Shown: positions 1 to 12,484 of the stretch, in pieces | Layout of the letters: every line of letters starts with the position of its first letter | How positions within the stretch are numbered: the stretch's first letter is position 1 | Source of the DNA: Aselliscus stoliczkanus | Taxonomy: Eukaryota; Chordata; Mammalia; Chiroptera; Hipposideridae | Assembly (NCBI GenBank): GCA_033961575.1 | Contig: CM066730.1 | Location: forward strand, 112,773,523 to 112,837,522 | Direction: 5' to 3' | DNA: 64,000 nt | The notes under the pieces: model-generated | The model's database searches: none | Seen by the model: only the letters and a program-made list of their open reading frames with translations | What the model was told of the DNA's origin: nothing | Position numbers and translations under genes: made by a program

Positions 1-115
1 CCCATCACAGGTATTAAACACTTACTATGTGTCCATCAATATGCTAGACATCATGGGTGATACCAAAGAAGCATCAAACTTAGTCCTGGTTCCTGACCTC
101 AACCGCTCACAACTT
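1..115 (-). repeat. L2-like LINE fragment
   Basis: The opening bases read like the reverse complement of an L2 3' end: a 'cacttactatgtgtcc...' phrase, then a diverged 'ggtgatacc' and 'cctgacctcaacc' stretch. Similarity is by eye only and the left edge is cut by the window. Confidence 0.35.
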
Positions 116-2490
116 AGACAAACACACAGAAAACAATCAAGTGCTACTTAGACTCAGATGAAGAGATCGAACAATGCAGGTGGTAGTCAGAAATAGCCTT
201 AGAAGAAAGAGGAACTTAAGTATTGAAAGAGAAGTAGGATTTAGGAAGACTAAATTCTATACCATTGCCTTATCTGCTCCAAATATTGTCTTAAAATGAC
301 CAATCTACTCACAAGACTCAGTCAATCTCTTTCTGGTAAGCTAAGAATCTCTATAAGAAGAAAAAGTAAAAATATTTTGCTTTCTACAACACCCCATTGA
401 GTAGAAGAAGAGCTTCTGGTAGGGTCTTCACATTCATGTGACAAAGGGATGACTATGAACAGCAAATGTGGCCTGTTTTACCCAATGACACAAGCAAAGT
501 CACAAATAAGAAAAATGAAAGGATCACTACAATTTGGACATCTGGTGGCTGAATTCCATGAACCACATGAAGTAGTCAACTAACTCTTGAGTTAGGCAGG
601 CCCCTTCTGAGATGAATCCCCCCACCCCCCTAAAAAATAACCCCAAAAAACTGAGTGATGTTAGCATTAAGTTATCCTCCATGTGGCTGCCTGGATAAGA
701 ATTGAGTTTTCTCTGAGTCTTAAGAAAATTTTTATGATTAATGAAAGAATATTATCCAATATTAACATTCTTTTACAATTCATTATTCTAAATATTATTA
801 TCATAAAAATCCTCTACTTCTTTAAACATTTGATGTCTGCAGTGTATAAAAGAAAACACTGGGTATCTGACAGAGGGGAGGAGGACTACCAAGATAAATA
901 TAATTCCTTTTGTTAAAGATATGTGTTCTAGTGGGGAAAGTATATCCAGATAGCATACTGCGTCTTAAAGAGGAGATGAAGTTGGTGGGCCATGTAGGGT
1001 TGAAGGAGAGTCATACTGAACATTGGTCTTTGGAAGTTCAGCTAGTTTTAAGGTTCGAAATTAAAATATTACTTTTAAATATTGTCTCAGCATCATGGTT
1101 CAAGTTTGTTAGTTCTATCAAGATGTCAGTTCAGAAGAAAAATTAGAAGTCATTTACAGTTTTGCAGTCTCAGAAAGTTAGCCAGGATCCCCCTGTGTAT
1201 GATTGGGCAAACTGTCATTGATAAAGAATTTTATTTATATTGGCCACTCTACCATGTTTTCCTGACCTTTTCAATTTCCTGGTTGCAGAAGTTTAGCAGC
1301 TCTCCTTGGGCCTGGGGGAATTTCTGAGAATGATCCCTGAGAATGAGCTCAGTCGTGAGAATTCTGAGGACAGGATGAGTAGGACATTGCACATGTGTTT
1401 GGAATAAGAAGCTTGACCTAGAAATCCAAACTATAATTGTGCAAGGCTGGCTATGTACTTCTGTGTGAGTTGATCCCTTATTATGGTCCCAGTCTGAGAC
1501 ATTCACAACTAGTTACTCTGTGTTCTCACCACTGGCTGTTCTGATTAGCCTCTCTGCCTTAACTATACCCTGCCCCTTCCTTACCAGGCAGGTGCTAGGA
1601 AGTTGACCTTCAGCCTCTTCTCCCAAGGAAAAACACCAGTTCCTACAGCAGGATACCTCACGTCCCCAGTTGATCTGTCTTCTGGGAAGTTGTCCAAATA
1701 TTTCTTTGAAAGTTTCCCATGCATCCCATTTGAAGAATATATGCTGTCATCTGGGTCACGTACTGGAATCCACCACACAACAGCCAGCCAGTTATTGACT
1801 CATGTCCATGGAAAAGAGGCAACTTCTAAGAAAATATTTGCAATGAAGCCTAGAATTAAAGCAGAACTGGTGCTCCTTAGCTTCTGCCAAATGGTCTGGT
1901 GAGTTCTGCTAGTGACTGAGACAGTGCTTACTGAGGTCCCTGTAAAGATTCAATCTGTATTCCCTGAACCATATTGAAATCTGGGCAAGAGGTTTCCTGG
2001 TGCTATAAAAATGGCTGGTTACTGAGGCTTCTTATAGTTAACCCTTCCATTCCTTGGTTCGGAGTAACCCAGGTCTAACATACTTCAGACCTTGGTTCCC
2101 TTCCCACCTTTTTCCCCCCTCAGCAGCTGTGTGTGTATGTATCTGGGTATGTGTGTTTCTTGGCCTGTTATAAGACCATCTGTTAATTAGAATACATATT
2201 GAATACTGGACCTCAATTCTCATCTAAACTAATTTTCTAAGACCAGGAGCTAATACAACTCTGTGGTTTATTAAGAATTTTTAAAAAATCAAAATGTTTT
2301 AAAACAACAAGATTCAGAATATGTTAGAGCTAGGGAAGAAAGAGATATGTGCCAGAAAGAGCACTGGACTTGGAGTCTTGATTTCTACTTGTGGCTCTTT
2401 TGGCCATGAGACCCAGGGCAAACCACTAATAGCAGTGGCAAGAGTTTATATTTTCCAACATGTTTAATATATCTATACTGGACTATAAGA
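116..2490. other. No gene or clear repeat recognised
   Basis: Only short chance open frames are present (77-102 codons, overlapping on both strands) with no recognisable domain. A short C-rich run lies near 620-640. No repeat family could be assigned. Confidence 0.5.
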
Positions 2491-2502
2491 AAAGAAGATG
2501 GG

Positions 2503-2821
2503 CTCAGGGATAGAAGAGACAGTTTAGGAAATATAATCAATAATGCTGTAAATATTTTTTTGAGGGGACCAGAAGGACTCATGTCTTGTTAGGGAGATAA
2601 CTTCATGGACGACGTAGAGGCCTGACCACTGCACTGTACATCTGAAGCTGCCACTGAATAATATTAGATGTTGACTATAATTTAACACATATATAGTCAT
2701 GGGATGCAGAGCATAGTGTGGGGATATAGGCAATGGAATTGTAATAGATATGTATGATATCGGGGGTGAAAAAGATAACTATTGCATTGTTTTGTACATC
2801 TGTAACTAATAAAAAAAAGAC
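2503..2821 (+). mobile_element. 5'-truncated L1 3' end (young L1 family)
   Basis: The segment matches the 3'UTR of the long L1 at 46.3-50.2 kb: shared phrases include 'aatataatcaataatg', 'gaccactgcactgtac' and 'ttgttttgtacatctg', ending in 'actaataaaaaaaa'. It is flanked by an 11-bp direct repeat, aagaagatggg, at 2492-2502 and 2822-2832, which marks it as a complete short insertion of about 320 bp produced by L1 reverse transcription. It carries no coding sequence. The repeats plus the A-rich end make the boundary reliable. Confidence 0.85.
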
Positions 2822-2874
2822 AAGAAGATGGGTATACTTCATGTTTCAGAAGTCTCAGACTTTATTTTATTTTA

Positions 2875-3010
2875 CTCGTTCATTTATCATTCAATAAATA
2901 TTAATTCTATGCCTACTATGTGCAAAACACAGTATTGGTTTGTGCAAATGTACTGGTCCATGTGATGGGTACAGACTTTGTCCTCCTGAGATGCACAGTC
3001 TCCTAGCGTT
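2875..3010 (-). repeat. L2 LINE fragment
   Basis: The segment reads 'cattcaataaatatt...cctactatgtgc', then a diverged 'gacagactttgtcctcctgagatgcacagtct'. This is the usual reverse-complement order of the L2 3' end. A further similar phrase lies at about 3215-3275. Confidence 0.55.
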
Positions 3011-4190
3011 CTTCCAGAGAATGTTAGTTTGGGCATGATAAACCAGTGAGGACTAACTAGCCAGATTCCAGTCTCCCCACAGGACCATCCTTTTTGGCTT
3101 AGTCTCCTGAATCCTACATACCCAAATGCAGAGACACACCAATTATGTGCTTCTTCTTCTACTAACTTATCCCTGCAAACTTCTTTACATTCCAATTCAC
3201 TATATCCACAAAATTGTTGTTTTTAGAGCACATAAAAACAATAGGACACTTGCCCTCCAGAAGCTTAGAGTTTTTAAAACTTAAAAAAATAGAGGCAAAT
3301 ATGTAGCCAAATATGTGAGCAAATATGGGGCCCAGCAGAATTCTCCTAACACAGGATATTGACATGGCTCAGAACCTATGACTCAAATATGCTTTTTGAT
3401 AGCTGGGTATAACCTGGTTACCTTGTGAAAAGGAGCAGTAAAATAATAAACCAGATGTTCTTTATCTCATTACAAAATTGAGTGGCAAAGATAGCTGGAT
3501 CCAACATTGGTAGAGGAGAGAGACGGGTAAAGTGGGGAAGACTCCTCAGAGAAATTGAGACCCAATGCGTAAATTAAAGAATTTAGGGCTTCAAAGAAAG
3601 CCTGCTGTTTCAGTGAGTAGAACGACTTTTGGTGGCTTACAAAGGCTTCAGTGTAGGTGGGGGAGTTACAGACAGCTTGATTACAAGTAAAGATAAGGAG
3701 GAACACACTGAAGGATGAAACAGATACTCATATATAGGTGGGTGGAAATTTTACAATTTTATCTTCATCTTTGAGTAAACATGGTTGTCAAATAAAATTC
3801 CTGGATTTACTTACCAATGCAATAAGCAGATATAATGTTTTATTCTTCAGGGCCCTCAAGGAAAAAAAGGATTTGTGCATTCTGTCAAAATACAATGATA
3901 ATGCAAATCATTTCTATTTATGAATTACTTTATTATAGTTCATTAAATCACTCAAATAATGCATTATAGTCATTTCTAAATAATATGATCTTACCTCTAT
4001 ACCTAAGTGTAATGTCATCTATTAGTAGTTTTTCACCTTTCAGAGTCACTCAGTTAAACTTCCTGAAGTTCAGCCATCATTCAGAGGCCCAGTAGGTTGA
4101 AAGATGGCAATTGGTTAATGGCAGATCCCTAACATCCTGTGGAGGAATGCTGGGAGACTGTGGACCTCAGGAAAGCAAAGGCTACATCCA
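3011..4190. other. No gene; unassigned sequence
   Basis: Only short open frames (60-80 codons) without recognisable domains are present. No convincing repeat beyond a weak L2-like phrase near 3215-3275. A possible L2 3' end ('gacacagaataaat...aatgatgaatgaa') lies at about 4200-4275. Confidence 0.4.
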
Positions 4191-4789
4191 TCACATGGAT
4201 GCATCCCCAGAAACAAGTACAGTATTTTGTATATGGTAGACACAGAATAAATTATTTGTCAAATGATGAATGAAGAAGTAAAATGAAGTCTGAATGCACA
4301 TCTTCTCTATCTTGTATATTCCAATGTCATCTCAGGATTTAACCCCTAGCTATGCCCACTATAGGTCTCACAGTTTAACATGTTCTTATTTGATTGAAGA
4401 ATCAACCAATTTAAAAGACTGGGATTTAGAAGTAGGAAGGAGTACACAGAGTGATTAGAGAAGACAAGGGAGAGATTTTTCAAAGTTAGCTGAAAAAAAT
4501 GCTTATTACAAGATTATTTGTTATATTTCTCATGGCTGTGGATGTCTTAATCTCCTCCTTCTGGTAACATAACATCCACATAGGCTTTGGTCCTTTTTTT
4601 CCAACTTGAGTGTCTTATGACTTTGAAGTATCGTATCATCTTGAGATTTCTTTAATTATTCTTGACCAGAGGGTTGGCTTTGGAGATGCTAGAAACCATA
4701 ATGATTAGCATAAAATAAGAAGGCAGTGTAAAGACATGAGTCAAAAAGTCATGATTACCTTTAGAAATAGCTACCTAAATATAGCCTAG

Positions 4790-4975
4790 TGCTAAAATCA
4801 TGGATTCTGGAGCCAAGACTACTTGGGCTTAAATCTTGGCTTTGCCTCTGTAAGCTGCTTTATTTTGTCATTACTTAATTTCCCGTGTCTTAGTTTTCTA
4901 TTTGAAAAGTGGATTGTAGTGAGGATTAAATGAATAATCTGGTTAGAGCAGTTCCTGACACATAAGTCTCATATT
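4790..4975 (-). repeat. MIR SINE
   Basis: In reverse orientation the order matches MIR: 'ctggagccaagact', 'gggcttaaatcttggctttgcc', 'tctaagctgcttt', a diverged 'cagttttc', 'gaggattaaatgaataatc' and 'agcagttcctgacacataag'. It is an old, diverged copy. Confidence 0.75.
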
Positions 4976-5061
4976 ATCAATCTTAGCTCTTACTATGATC
5001 TTGGGTGAATCACTTACCCACTCTAGGTTTAGAGTTGCCATGTATAAAATTAGAGGTTTTG

Positions 5062-5171
5062 GGGCCAGCCAAGTGGCACGGTGGTTAAGTGCTGGTCTTG
5101 GGAAGCCAGCGGCCCCGGTTCGGGTCCCACATGTGAGGGCCAGTGACACTGCCCTCAAAAAAAAAAAAAAA
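5062..5171 (+). mobile_element. tRNA-derived SINE, short (monomer) form
   Basis: The element starts GGGCCAGCC and has a tRNA-like A box (aagtggcacggtgg), a B box (ggttcgggtcc), the family-typical 'cacatgtgagggccagtgacactgccctc' tail and a run of 15 A. An imperfect target duplication flanks it: tagaggttttg at 5051-5061 and tgagaggttttg at 5172-5183. The family recurs at least ten times in this window. Confidence 0.9.
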
Positions 5172-5184
5172 TGAGAGGTTTTGA

Positions 5185-5914
5185 TAAGAGTATCTCTAAA
5201 ACCCTCCTTAATTTACTGTTTTCAAACAAGCGTAGTTAGTCTATGCATTTTTCTATATATATGTGTGTGTGGTTAGAGATATGGAAGTGGATAATTAATT
5301 AGTAAATGCTTTCCCTGATTGATGGATGAAGAAGCTATTGGGAGATGGAGGTAAGATTTTTCACCAGACTCTATCTAATTCCTTGGAGGTAAGAAGTATA
5401 TTTTTTCTTCTTCAATACACCAAGGCCTAACATGTACCTGGGGTTAGTGGGTGCTCAATTAACTATAATGAGTGTGGAATAAATGCCTTCTATCTTCTGT
5501 TCTCAGGTGTGTGGGAATGGGATAGGGTGGTACTGCTTCCTAAGCCTTTTCTAGTTTTCAAGTTACACAAAGTATTAAAAAAAAATTAATGCTCTCTACT
5601 GGAGATATTCATAGTGCAAGAATTTATAGTTGATTGGGTTTTTGATGGGTGATTCTGATTTGAGTTCAGAAGTCCTGGATTTTAGAAATAGGATAGGGCA
5701 GATAGAAATACTTATCTGTGTTCCAAGTACAGATTTGGTATTCTGGCATTGAGGATGACATGATTTGCATTCAAATACCAAATCTCGTTTCTTCACCTTG
5801 TATTTCTGCCCTTCCTTCAGAGTGCTTGTATCTGTACATTTGTACAAATTTTGTATTTTTTTCATTCATTGTAAATAAAAAGGAAGAGACAGCATTAATT
5901 AAGAAATGTTAAGG
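5185..5914. other. No gene; unassigned sequence
   Basis: AT-rich sequence with two short antisense-overlapping frames (64 and 89 codons) and no recognisable domain. A weak L2-like 3' end may lie near 5405-5490. Confidence 0.4.
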
Positions 5915-6797
5915 AAGTGAAAAGACCAATTAAAGCATGGTAGAAAATACTTGCAAATCATATATCTGACAAGCAACTTGTACCCAGGATGTATTAAAAT
6001 ACAACACAACAATAAAGAGGAAACAACCCAATTTTTAAAAGGGCAAAGTATTTGAATAGACATTTCTCAAAAAAAAACAAACAAAAAGAAAATATATGCA
6101 AATGGACAATAAGCACATGAAACAATACTCAACATTTTAGCCGTTAGGGAAATGCAAGTCAAAACTATAAGGAGATACTACTTCAAGCTCATTAGGATGA
6201 TTAAAATAAAAAGACAATTATAAGTCTCTCTGAGGCTGTGGAGATGCTGGAACTCTTATAACATTGCCAATGGGGTTGTAAAGTGGTGTAGCAATATTGA
6301 AAAACAGCCTGGCAGTTTCTCAAAATGTTGAACATAGAATTACTCTATGAGTTAGCAATTCTACTCCTAGGTATATACTCAAGAGAATTAAAAATATATG
6401 GGCACCAAAATACCTGTACATGAATGTTCATAGCAGCATTACTCACAGTAACCAAAAGGTAGAAACAGCTTAAATGTCCATCAACTGATGAGTCGATCAG
6501 CCAATTGTGGTATATCTATACAATGGAATATTTTTTGGCCATCAAAAGTAATGAAATATTGATCTGTGTTGCAACATAGATGAACCTGGGAAACATGCTA
6601 AGTGAGAGAAACCAGTCACAAAAGATCACGTATTATATGATTCAATTTATTTGAAATGCCTGGAATAGGCAAATACACACACACACACACAAACAAATTA
6701 GTAGTTTCTTGGGTTGGGGAGGAAGAGGCAGAGAGCAATTGCTTATGGTAACAGAGTTTATTTTGGGGATGATGAAAATGTTCTGACATTAGATAGT

Positions 6798-7688
6798 TGC
6801 CAGGGGCCGACAATCTCCTAGTGTCTGACAAGGCCACATTGAAATAAAGATCCACTCTCAGCACTGGATGTCTGGGATGCTGCCTTATGGTTGGTCATGT
6901 AATATCTCCTGTCTCTATGAACCCATGTGCCTTTCCTCCTATAAGAGACAATATACTCACTGCTTTTATGAAAAGTTCCTGGGGTACCCTGATGATAGCT
7001 GGTTGTGTAAGTCAATGACGGGGCAAGATTTCCTAAAGAAAAGGAAACTCCCTAAAACAGGCTACAGCCTGAGGGGACCCAAGGACTGAGAAATAGGGGA
7101 CTCAAGCCCCTTGGCCTATGCAGCTGTGAACGGTTTCCTTGGAGATCAGGAGACCAAGGTCTCTCGGCCATGAGAATTCTGATAAGAGACAACTTACTGA
7201 CCCTGAGGTATTTTAATTAACAGCCTTGTTTTAACTCTGCTTTGTACATTGCTGTAGCAACAAAAACTGAAGCTTTGACTGAGAAACAGATGTTCCCCTC
7301 TATTGCAATAATATGAAGCTCTTTGTAGGATAGGAAAAGTTTGAGACTCCTTTTGTTACTAAGTTCAAGTATATGCCCTGTAAGGAAGTCATAGTAACCA
7401 CTCTTTAGACATAAGTAAAGTCCTTGAACGTGCTACGGTGTATCCTGGAAAGATACAATTGCAAAAAGGTAAAAGCTCTGAGAAAGAGAAAAACATCCTG
7501 ATAATGTGAAACATAACTTGCAATTGAGGTAGTGGTCAGAAGCCCCTATAAAAGGGGCCAGGCTTTAATAATAAAGTGTGTGAGACGCTCCTGTGAACCT
7601 TTTTCCGGTGTCTCCCTCCTTCTTTCTCCTCGCCGACGCCGTCCCACTGGAGGGAATCCCTGGTCCTCACGGGGGCTGGCTCCCCACA
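6798..7688 (+). mobile_element. Solo LTR of a class II-like endogenous retrovirus
   Basis: An 891-bp element starting TGCCAGGGGCC and ending CCCCACA (TG...CA termini), flanked by a perfect 6-bp repeat, gatagt, at 6792-6797 and 7689-7694. A TATA box (7547-7553) inside 'cccctataaaaggggcc' and a polyadenylation signal AATAAA (7570-7575) give a U3-R-U5 order on the plus strand. The 6-bp duplication is typical of betaretrovirus-like (ERVK/IAP class) integration. No internal coding region remains, so it is a recombined solo LTR. It sits inside an L1M 3'UTR whose sequence resumes at 7689. Confidence 0.9.
7547..7575 (+). promoter_or_regulatory. LTR TATA box and poly(A) signal
   Basis: TATAAAA at 7547-7553 and AATAAA at 7570-7575 lie 16 bp apart, in the compact U3/R arrangement of an LTR. 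Whether either is still active cannot be judged from sequence. Confidence 0.7.
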
Positions 7689-7807
7689 GATAGTAATGAT
7701 GGTTGCACAACTTTGTGAATATACAAAAATCACACACACTTAAAAAATATACACTAAAAAGATCAATTTTCTGAATCGCATCTCAATATAGCTGTTATTA
7801 AATAAAA

Positions 7808-8229
7808 TCAATGTCCTCTAAATTCCCAATTTCAATAACCATAGGACAAAATTTCAGTCTTTGCTGGATCTTTTGAACCTGGACGTTGCCTTACAAATAT
7901 TTCCTGGGGAGCTAAGCCTGTTAAGTAATTTCTGATTGTTTTTGATTTGTTGTTTCCAACTAAAGAAATAATCTGAGCTTGTCTTTGCCTAGCCTCAAAG
8001 GAACTGATTAAAGGATAAAAAAAAAAAAATCTACCTGGTTATTTTGGTTTTACTGAACTTAATTAAACTTTTTGACTTTTATTAGGCAATCCACTAGGTA
8101 TATTAACTTTTAAAAATAAAAAACATAAGAAAATGTATCCTGAATTAAGTATTCTCCAAACAGTATATTTGGGTACTTATAATAAGTGCTGGCCAGGGCT
8201 TAAGGATGATGTGAAAAGGTGAACTTTAA
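7808..8229. other. No gene; unassigned AT-rich sequence
   Basis: No open frame of note; includes an A-run near 8017-8030. It may be part of the old L1 that begins clearly at about 8230. Confidence 0.4.
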
Positions 8230-11200
8230 ATATATATTATTCTCTTCATTCTGTCTGTTTTTGTTTCATATCTTTGGTACTCTGTTGGTAGGTGCATATA
8301 TATTTATTTGTTGTATCTTCCTGATGGAGTGAGAGTTTATCGTTATAAAATGTCTCTCTAGTTTTATTGTTGTAGTTTATATAATGTATCTTTCCCCATC
8401 CTTTCAATTTCAATCTATTTATAATTTTGACAATAGATTGTGTTTTGTATAGACAACATAAAATTGGATCCTGTTTTGTTTTTTTTTAAACAAAACAAAA
8501 CAAGACAAATCAACCTGGTCTGAAAATCTCTGCCTTTTGATTGTATTGTTTAGTCTAATCACATTCGTTATTAATATATTTGGATTTATACTTGTCATTT
8601 TTTGTTATTGTTTTCTATATACCTTAAATATTTTTGCCTATTTTTTTCTTTACTGTTTTTTTGCATTAATTGAATACTTTATAATGTTACATTTTAATTT
8701 CTTTAATGATTTTATTACTATATATTTTGAGTTCTTTCTTTAGTGATTGCTTTAGCACTTACCATTTACATCATAACTTATCAAAAGCAGTTTCAGAATT
8801 GTACTAACAATTCCAGTGAGATGATAGAAACATTTCCATATAGCTCTACTCTCTTTTCTCTTATTGTGGTATTATTGTTTAATGTATTACCTCTGTAAAT
8901 GTTATAAATCCAACAATTGTTATAATTATTATTACTTTGCATAATTTATGTCTTTTAAGGAAGCTGAGAAAAGAAAGGAGACCATGTATATATTATAACT
9001 TTTGTTATATTAATCTTATTTATCACTTCAGGTTATCTGCATTTGTTCCTATAGATTCAAGTTAACATCTAGAGTCAACTCTTTGTCCAGTACAGCTTTG
9101 TTCCCACCCATCTCCTTATGCTGTTATTGGCAAATATATTACATTTCTCTTTTTTATAGGCCCACTAATATAATTACATACACATTGCTTTATGCTTTTT
9201 AAATCAGTTAAGAGAAGAAAAGATAAAAAATATGCATTATATTCCTTTAAATTACATAATTACTATTACCGGTGTTCGTTTGTTGTTGTTTTGTTGTGTG
9301 TGTATTGAAATTACTATATGGGGTTACTTGCTTTCAGCATGAAAAACTTACTTCAGTATTTCTTGTAAAGCACGTCTGCTCATAACACATTCTCTCAGTT
9401 TTTGTTTATTGAAATGTCTATTTGACCTTCATTTTTGAACAGTAGTTTTGCTGAATATGGTATTTTTGGTTGAGAGTTATTTTCATTGGGAGACTTTAAA
9501 TATGTTATCCCATTGCCTTCAGCCCTCCATTGTTTCTGATAATAAGTCAACTGTTGTTCTTACTGGAATTTACTTATAAGTGAGGAGTCATTTTTCTATT
9601 ACTGCTTTCAAGGTTTTTCTATGATGTGTCTATTTTTGGATTTCTTTGAGTTTATGCTACTTGTATTTGTTGAATTTTCTGAATATATAGATTTATATTT
9701 TTCAGTAAATTTGGGAAGTTTTCCACCATCAATTTTTCAAATATTATTTCTACTCCTTTCTCTCTCTGTTCTCTAATATTGCTGTTACTGTATGTTGGTA
9801 TACTTAATAGTGTCTCACACTTCTCTGAAACTCTGTTCATTTTTCTTCATTCTTTTTTCTCTTTATTCTTTAGATTGCATAATTTCTGTTGGCTTATTTT
9901 TAAGTTTTCTAATTCTTTCTTTGCCAGTTCAAATTTATTATTGAGCCCATCTAGTGAATTTTTAAATTTTAGTTATTGCGTGTTTCAACTCCAGAATTGC
10001 CACTTGGTTCTTTTTAATAATTGCTGTCTTTATTAATGATCTCCCTTTTGAGACATTCTCATTATACTTTACTGCTAAAATCATGATCCCCTATAGTTCT
10101 TTGAACATATTTAAAATGGCTTCATTGAAGTCTTTTTCAGTTAAATCTGACATTTGGTCACTCTTCCAGGCATTTCTGTTGCTTGCTTTTCTTCTGGTAA
10201 ACGGTCGTATTTTCCAGTATATTTTGTATGTCTCGTAATTTTTTTTTTTTTTCGAGGGCAGTGTCACTGACCCTCATTTGTGGGACCCAAACCGGGGCCT
10301 ATGGCTTCCCAAGCCAGCGCTTAACCACAGCGCCACTCGGCCGGCCCTCATAATATTTTTTTGAAACTAAACATCTTAGACAACAAATAGCAACTTTGGG
10401 TATGGGCTCCACCTCTCCCCTGCCCTGGAGCTTGCTGTTGTTATTACCTTGTTAAGTTGTTCAGGGACTGGTTGGATTATTTTAGTGAAGTTACTTCCCC
10501 TCCCCTCCTTTCACCCTCCCAAACACATACGCAATGAAGAAGCTTCTGATGTTGTTCCTCAGGGGTGCATCCTTGGATATGCCCACAGTCAAGGGGGACA
10601 GTGGTTTGGCCGGGCTCTCTGTCTTTCGGTTAGCTGACCACACCCATCTGTGAAGCCCCACTAATTACTGGTGGATTCCTCTATTGTTTGTAAAATACCC
10701 TGGGGATAACTTGCTTCACACACACGAATCCAATTAAATTCAGTCTCTTTTGAAGGGTTAGTTCCTGAAGTCACTGTTTGAAGTTTATTCATACCGTAGG
10801 AAGGCTCTTCCAGCAGTTTCTTTTCTCGTTTTTCTACAGCAACTTGTTGGCTTACTGTTTAGCCTATATCTTCAATGAATCTATCAATCTCCTCTCAATT
10901 GCCTTTTACCAAAACTTCTGCTGTTTTTGAAAGCATCTGTAGACTTGAACTTTATGTTCTGTTACAAGTGAATTTAAATCCTTTGGGGAGAGATTTTGAG
11001 CTGTCCCTTCTATGGCCTGTTTTTCCTCCCATGCAAAATCTCTGAGCCACAGCTCTGGTGCTGGGGGAAGGGACAATAGCTCATTTCTCTCTAAGTGACA
11101 CTGCAGCTTCAAGAACTAGATGTGGGTTTGAAGGGTGTGGCTTGTCTACCTCTGCAGGGAGCCCCTGCCCTTTGAGCTAAGGCAAGGGCAACAGGGACCT

Positions 11201-11553
11201 CACTGTTCTATTGTGCCCAAGGTATAGTCTTTGTCCACTGAGTGGGGGCTTGGTGGAAGAATGAAGTTCCTACCCCTTGGCTGCACTTGCCCAGAACTTT
11301 GCCTCAGCAGCAAGTATTTGAGCACAGTATAAGAAATGCTAATATCTTGTCCTTCCCAAGAAGATAGCCATCTAGCTGGGAGCTCAGGGGAGCCAGAAGC
11401 TTGTGTTCTTGGCTGTACCAGACTGGAGTGGAGTTCCTATCTCATTGATCTAGGAGTGGGTAAGGAGGGTGTAGATTTATATACCAGAAACTCTTGCAAT
11501 TTTATAGAGTTTTATTTTTGAGTAAATGTTTCCTAATTTACTGTATGGGCATA
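8230..11553 (-). mobile_element. Ancient HAL1/L1M-type LINE
   Basis: The plus strand shows the reverse complement of old L1/HAL1 sequence: 'ttggtaggtgcatatatat', 'gtatagacaacataaaattggatcctg', 'cttgtaaagcacgtctgctc', 'cccattgccttcagccctccattgtttctgat', 'aaatttgggaagttttc', 'tctctctgttctctaatattgctg', 'gttcatttttcttcattctttttt'. The minus-strand frame at 9652-9840 contains an L1 ORF1p-like patch (ENFPNLLKNINLYIQK). The element is interrupted by a SINE at 10240-10346. The match is clear to about 10440 and plausible but weaker from there to 11553, where a composite SINE has inserted. Confidence 0.7.
10240..10346 (-). mobile_element. tRNA-derived SINE, short form
   Basis: A poly(T) run, then 'gagggcagtgtcactgaccctc', 'gggacccaaaccggggcc', 'ttcccaagccagcgcttaacc' and ending 'ccactcggccggccc': the reverse complement of the short SINE. 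An imperfect 8-bp target duplication (ctcgtaat at 10232-10239, ctcataat at 10347-10354) flanks it. It interrupts the HAL1/L1M element. Confidence 0.9.
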
Positions 11554-11568
11554 TGGCCAACCATTTTT

Positions 11569-11998
11569 TAAAATTTATTTATTAGTTGCGGAATTGGGGG
11601 AGGAGAACAGACAAGTTGCTGTCCTTTTGTTCTTCAGTCTAGTTGTGGAGGACATTGCTTCACTGGCTCATGTTGGTATCATCATTGCACTCTTCTTGGG
11701 TGAGGCAGATCGGTCACCGGCCTCTGGACGGCTGCTCACAGTGGCTCTTGGCAGCTCATACCGGTTGCCAGCCGCTCACACTGGCTGCCTGCCACTCACT
11801 GTAGCCTATGGCAACCCACTGCAGCAGGGGCTGCAGCTATGCCATCCCGGGGACTCACAGCAGCCCAGCTCCATGTGGAGCTGTTGTTCACCATCTTAGC
11901 TGTCAAGAGCAGTATCACTGGCCTTCATATGTGGGATCCGAACTGGGGCTGCTGGTGTTCCAAGCCAGCTCTTAACCAACATGCCACTGGGCGGGCCC
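11569..11998 (-). mobile_element. Composite tRNA-derived SINE (long form)
   Basis: About 430 bp in reverse orientation. The tRNA-like head at the right (gcgggccc at 11991-11998, 'cttaaccaacatgccactggg') is followed leftward by the family 'gtgggatccgaactgggg' block, a GC-rich body with repeated 'ctgccactcactgtagcctatgg'-like units, the 'tcttcagtctagttgtggagg' block and the 'ggaattgggggagg' tail. A perfect 15-bp target duplication, tggccaaccattttt, lies at 11554-11568 and 11999-12013. The intact duplication indicates a fairly recent insertion. Confidence 0.93.
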
Positions 11999-12013
11999 TG
12001 GCCAACCATTTTT

Positions 12014-12484
12014 AAATGATTGTTTTAAAAATCATTTTCATCAGTTTTGCTGAGAATTAAGTCTGAATTCCAGACTGTCATTCCAGAAGTGGAACCAGGA
12101 AGGAGAAACATTGGTAATGTATAGCTCACCATTGTCTTCAGCTGAGTGCTTGAGGATCTTTGATTGCTAGTGGAAGGCCTAAGATGTATTTGTAGCAGTA
12201 ATAATAGTTTTATTAGATTAGTATTTCGGAAGAAAAACTTAACATGGAATGTCCTGTAGGTGATTTGTTGAGGGAGTCCTCAGAAGAAAAGTTTAGTGAA
12301 GTAGTGACATGGAAGGATGTAAATTACCAGGCTTCTGAGGGAGGTGGTGTGAGCCGATAGTAGCCAATACCCATTTACTGGGATGGATACTCTGTCCTAG
12401 TAAAGACACTCAGAGTGAAGTTTAATAGCAGGTGCTGCAAGAATCTAAATCAACCTCATAAAAATAATCATAGTAATAGTAATA
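12014..12484. other. No gene; unassigned sequence
   Basis: No open frame of note and no repeat recognised. Confidence 0.4.

Larger units (their letters stand above)
5915..7807 (+). mobile_element. Old L1M LINE 3' portion, split by a solo LTR
   Basis: Decayed ORF2 end and 3'UTR of an ancient L1M: 'aagggcaaagtatttgaatagacatttctc', 'gggaaatgcaagtcaaaact', 'ggtatatactcaagagaatt', 'aatgttcatagcagcattactcac', 'caatggaatattttttggcc'. The 3' end resumes at 7689 ('ggttgcacaactttgtgaatatac ... atctcaatatagctgttatt') after the LTR that occupies 6798-7688. The two halves join exactly if the LTR and one copy of its 6-bp target repeat are removed. Confidence 0.85.

Noticed and set aside
8537..8743. Hydrophobic 68-codon frame resembling a membrane protein
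   Set aside because: It is T-rich antisense of an old L1/HAL1 element; hydrophobicity follows from base composition.
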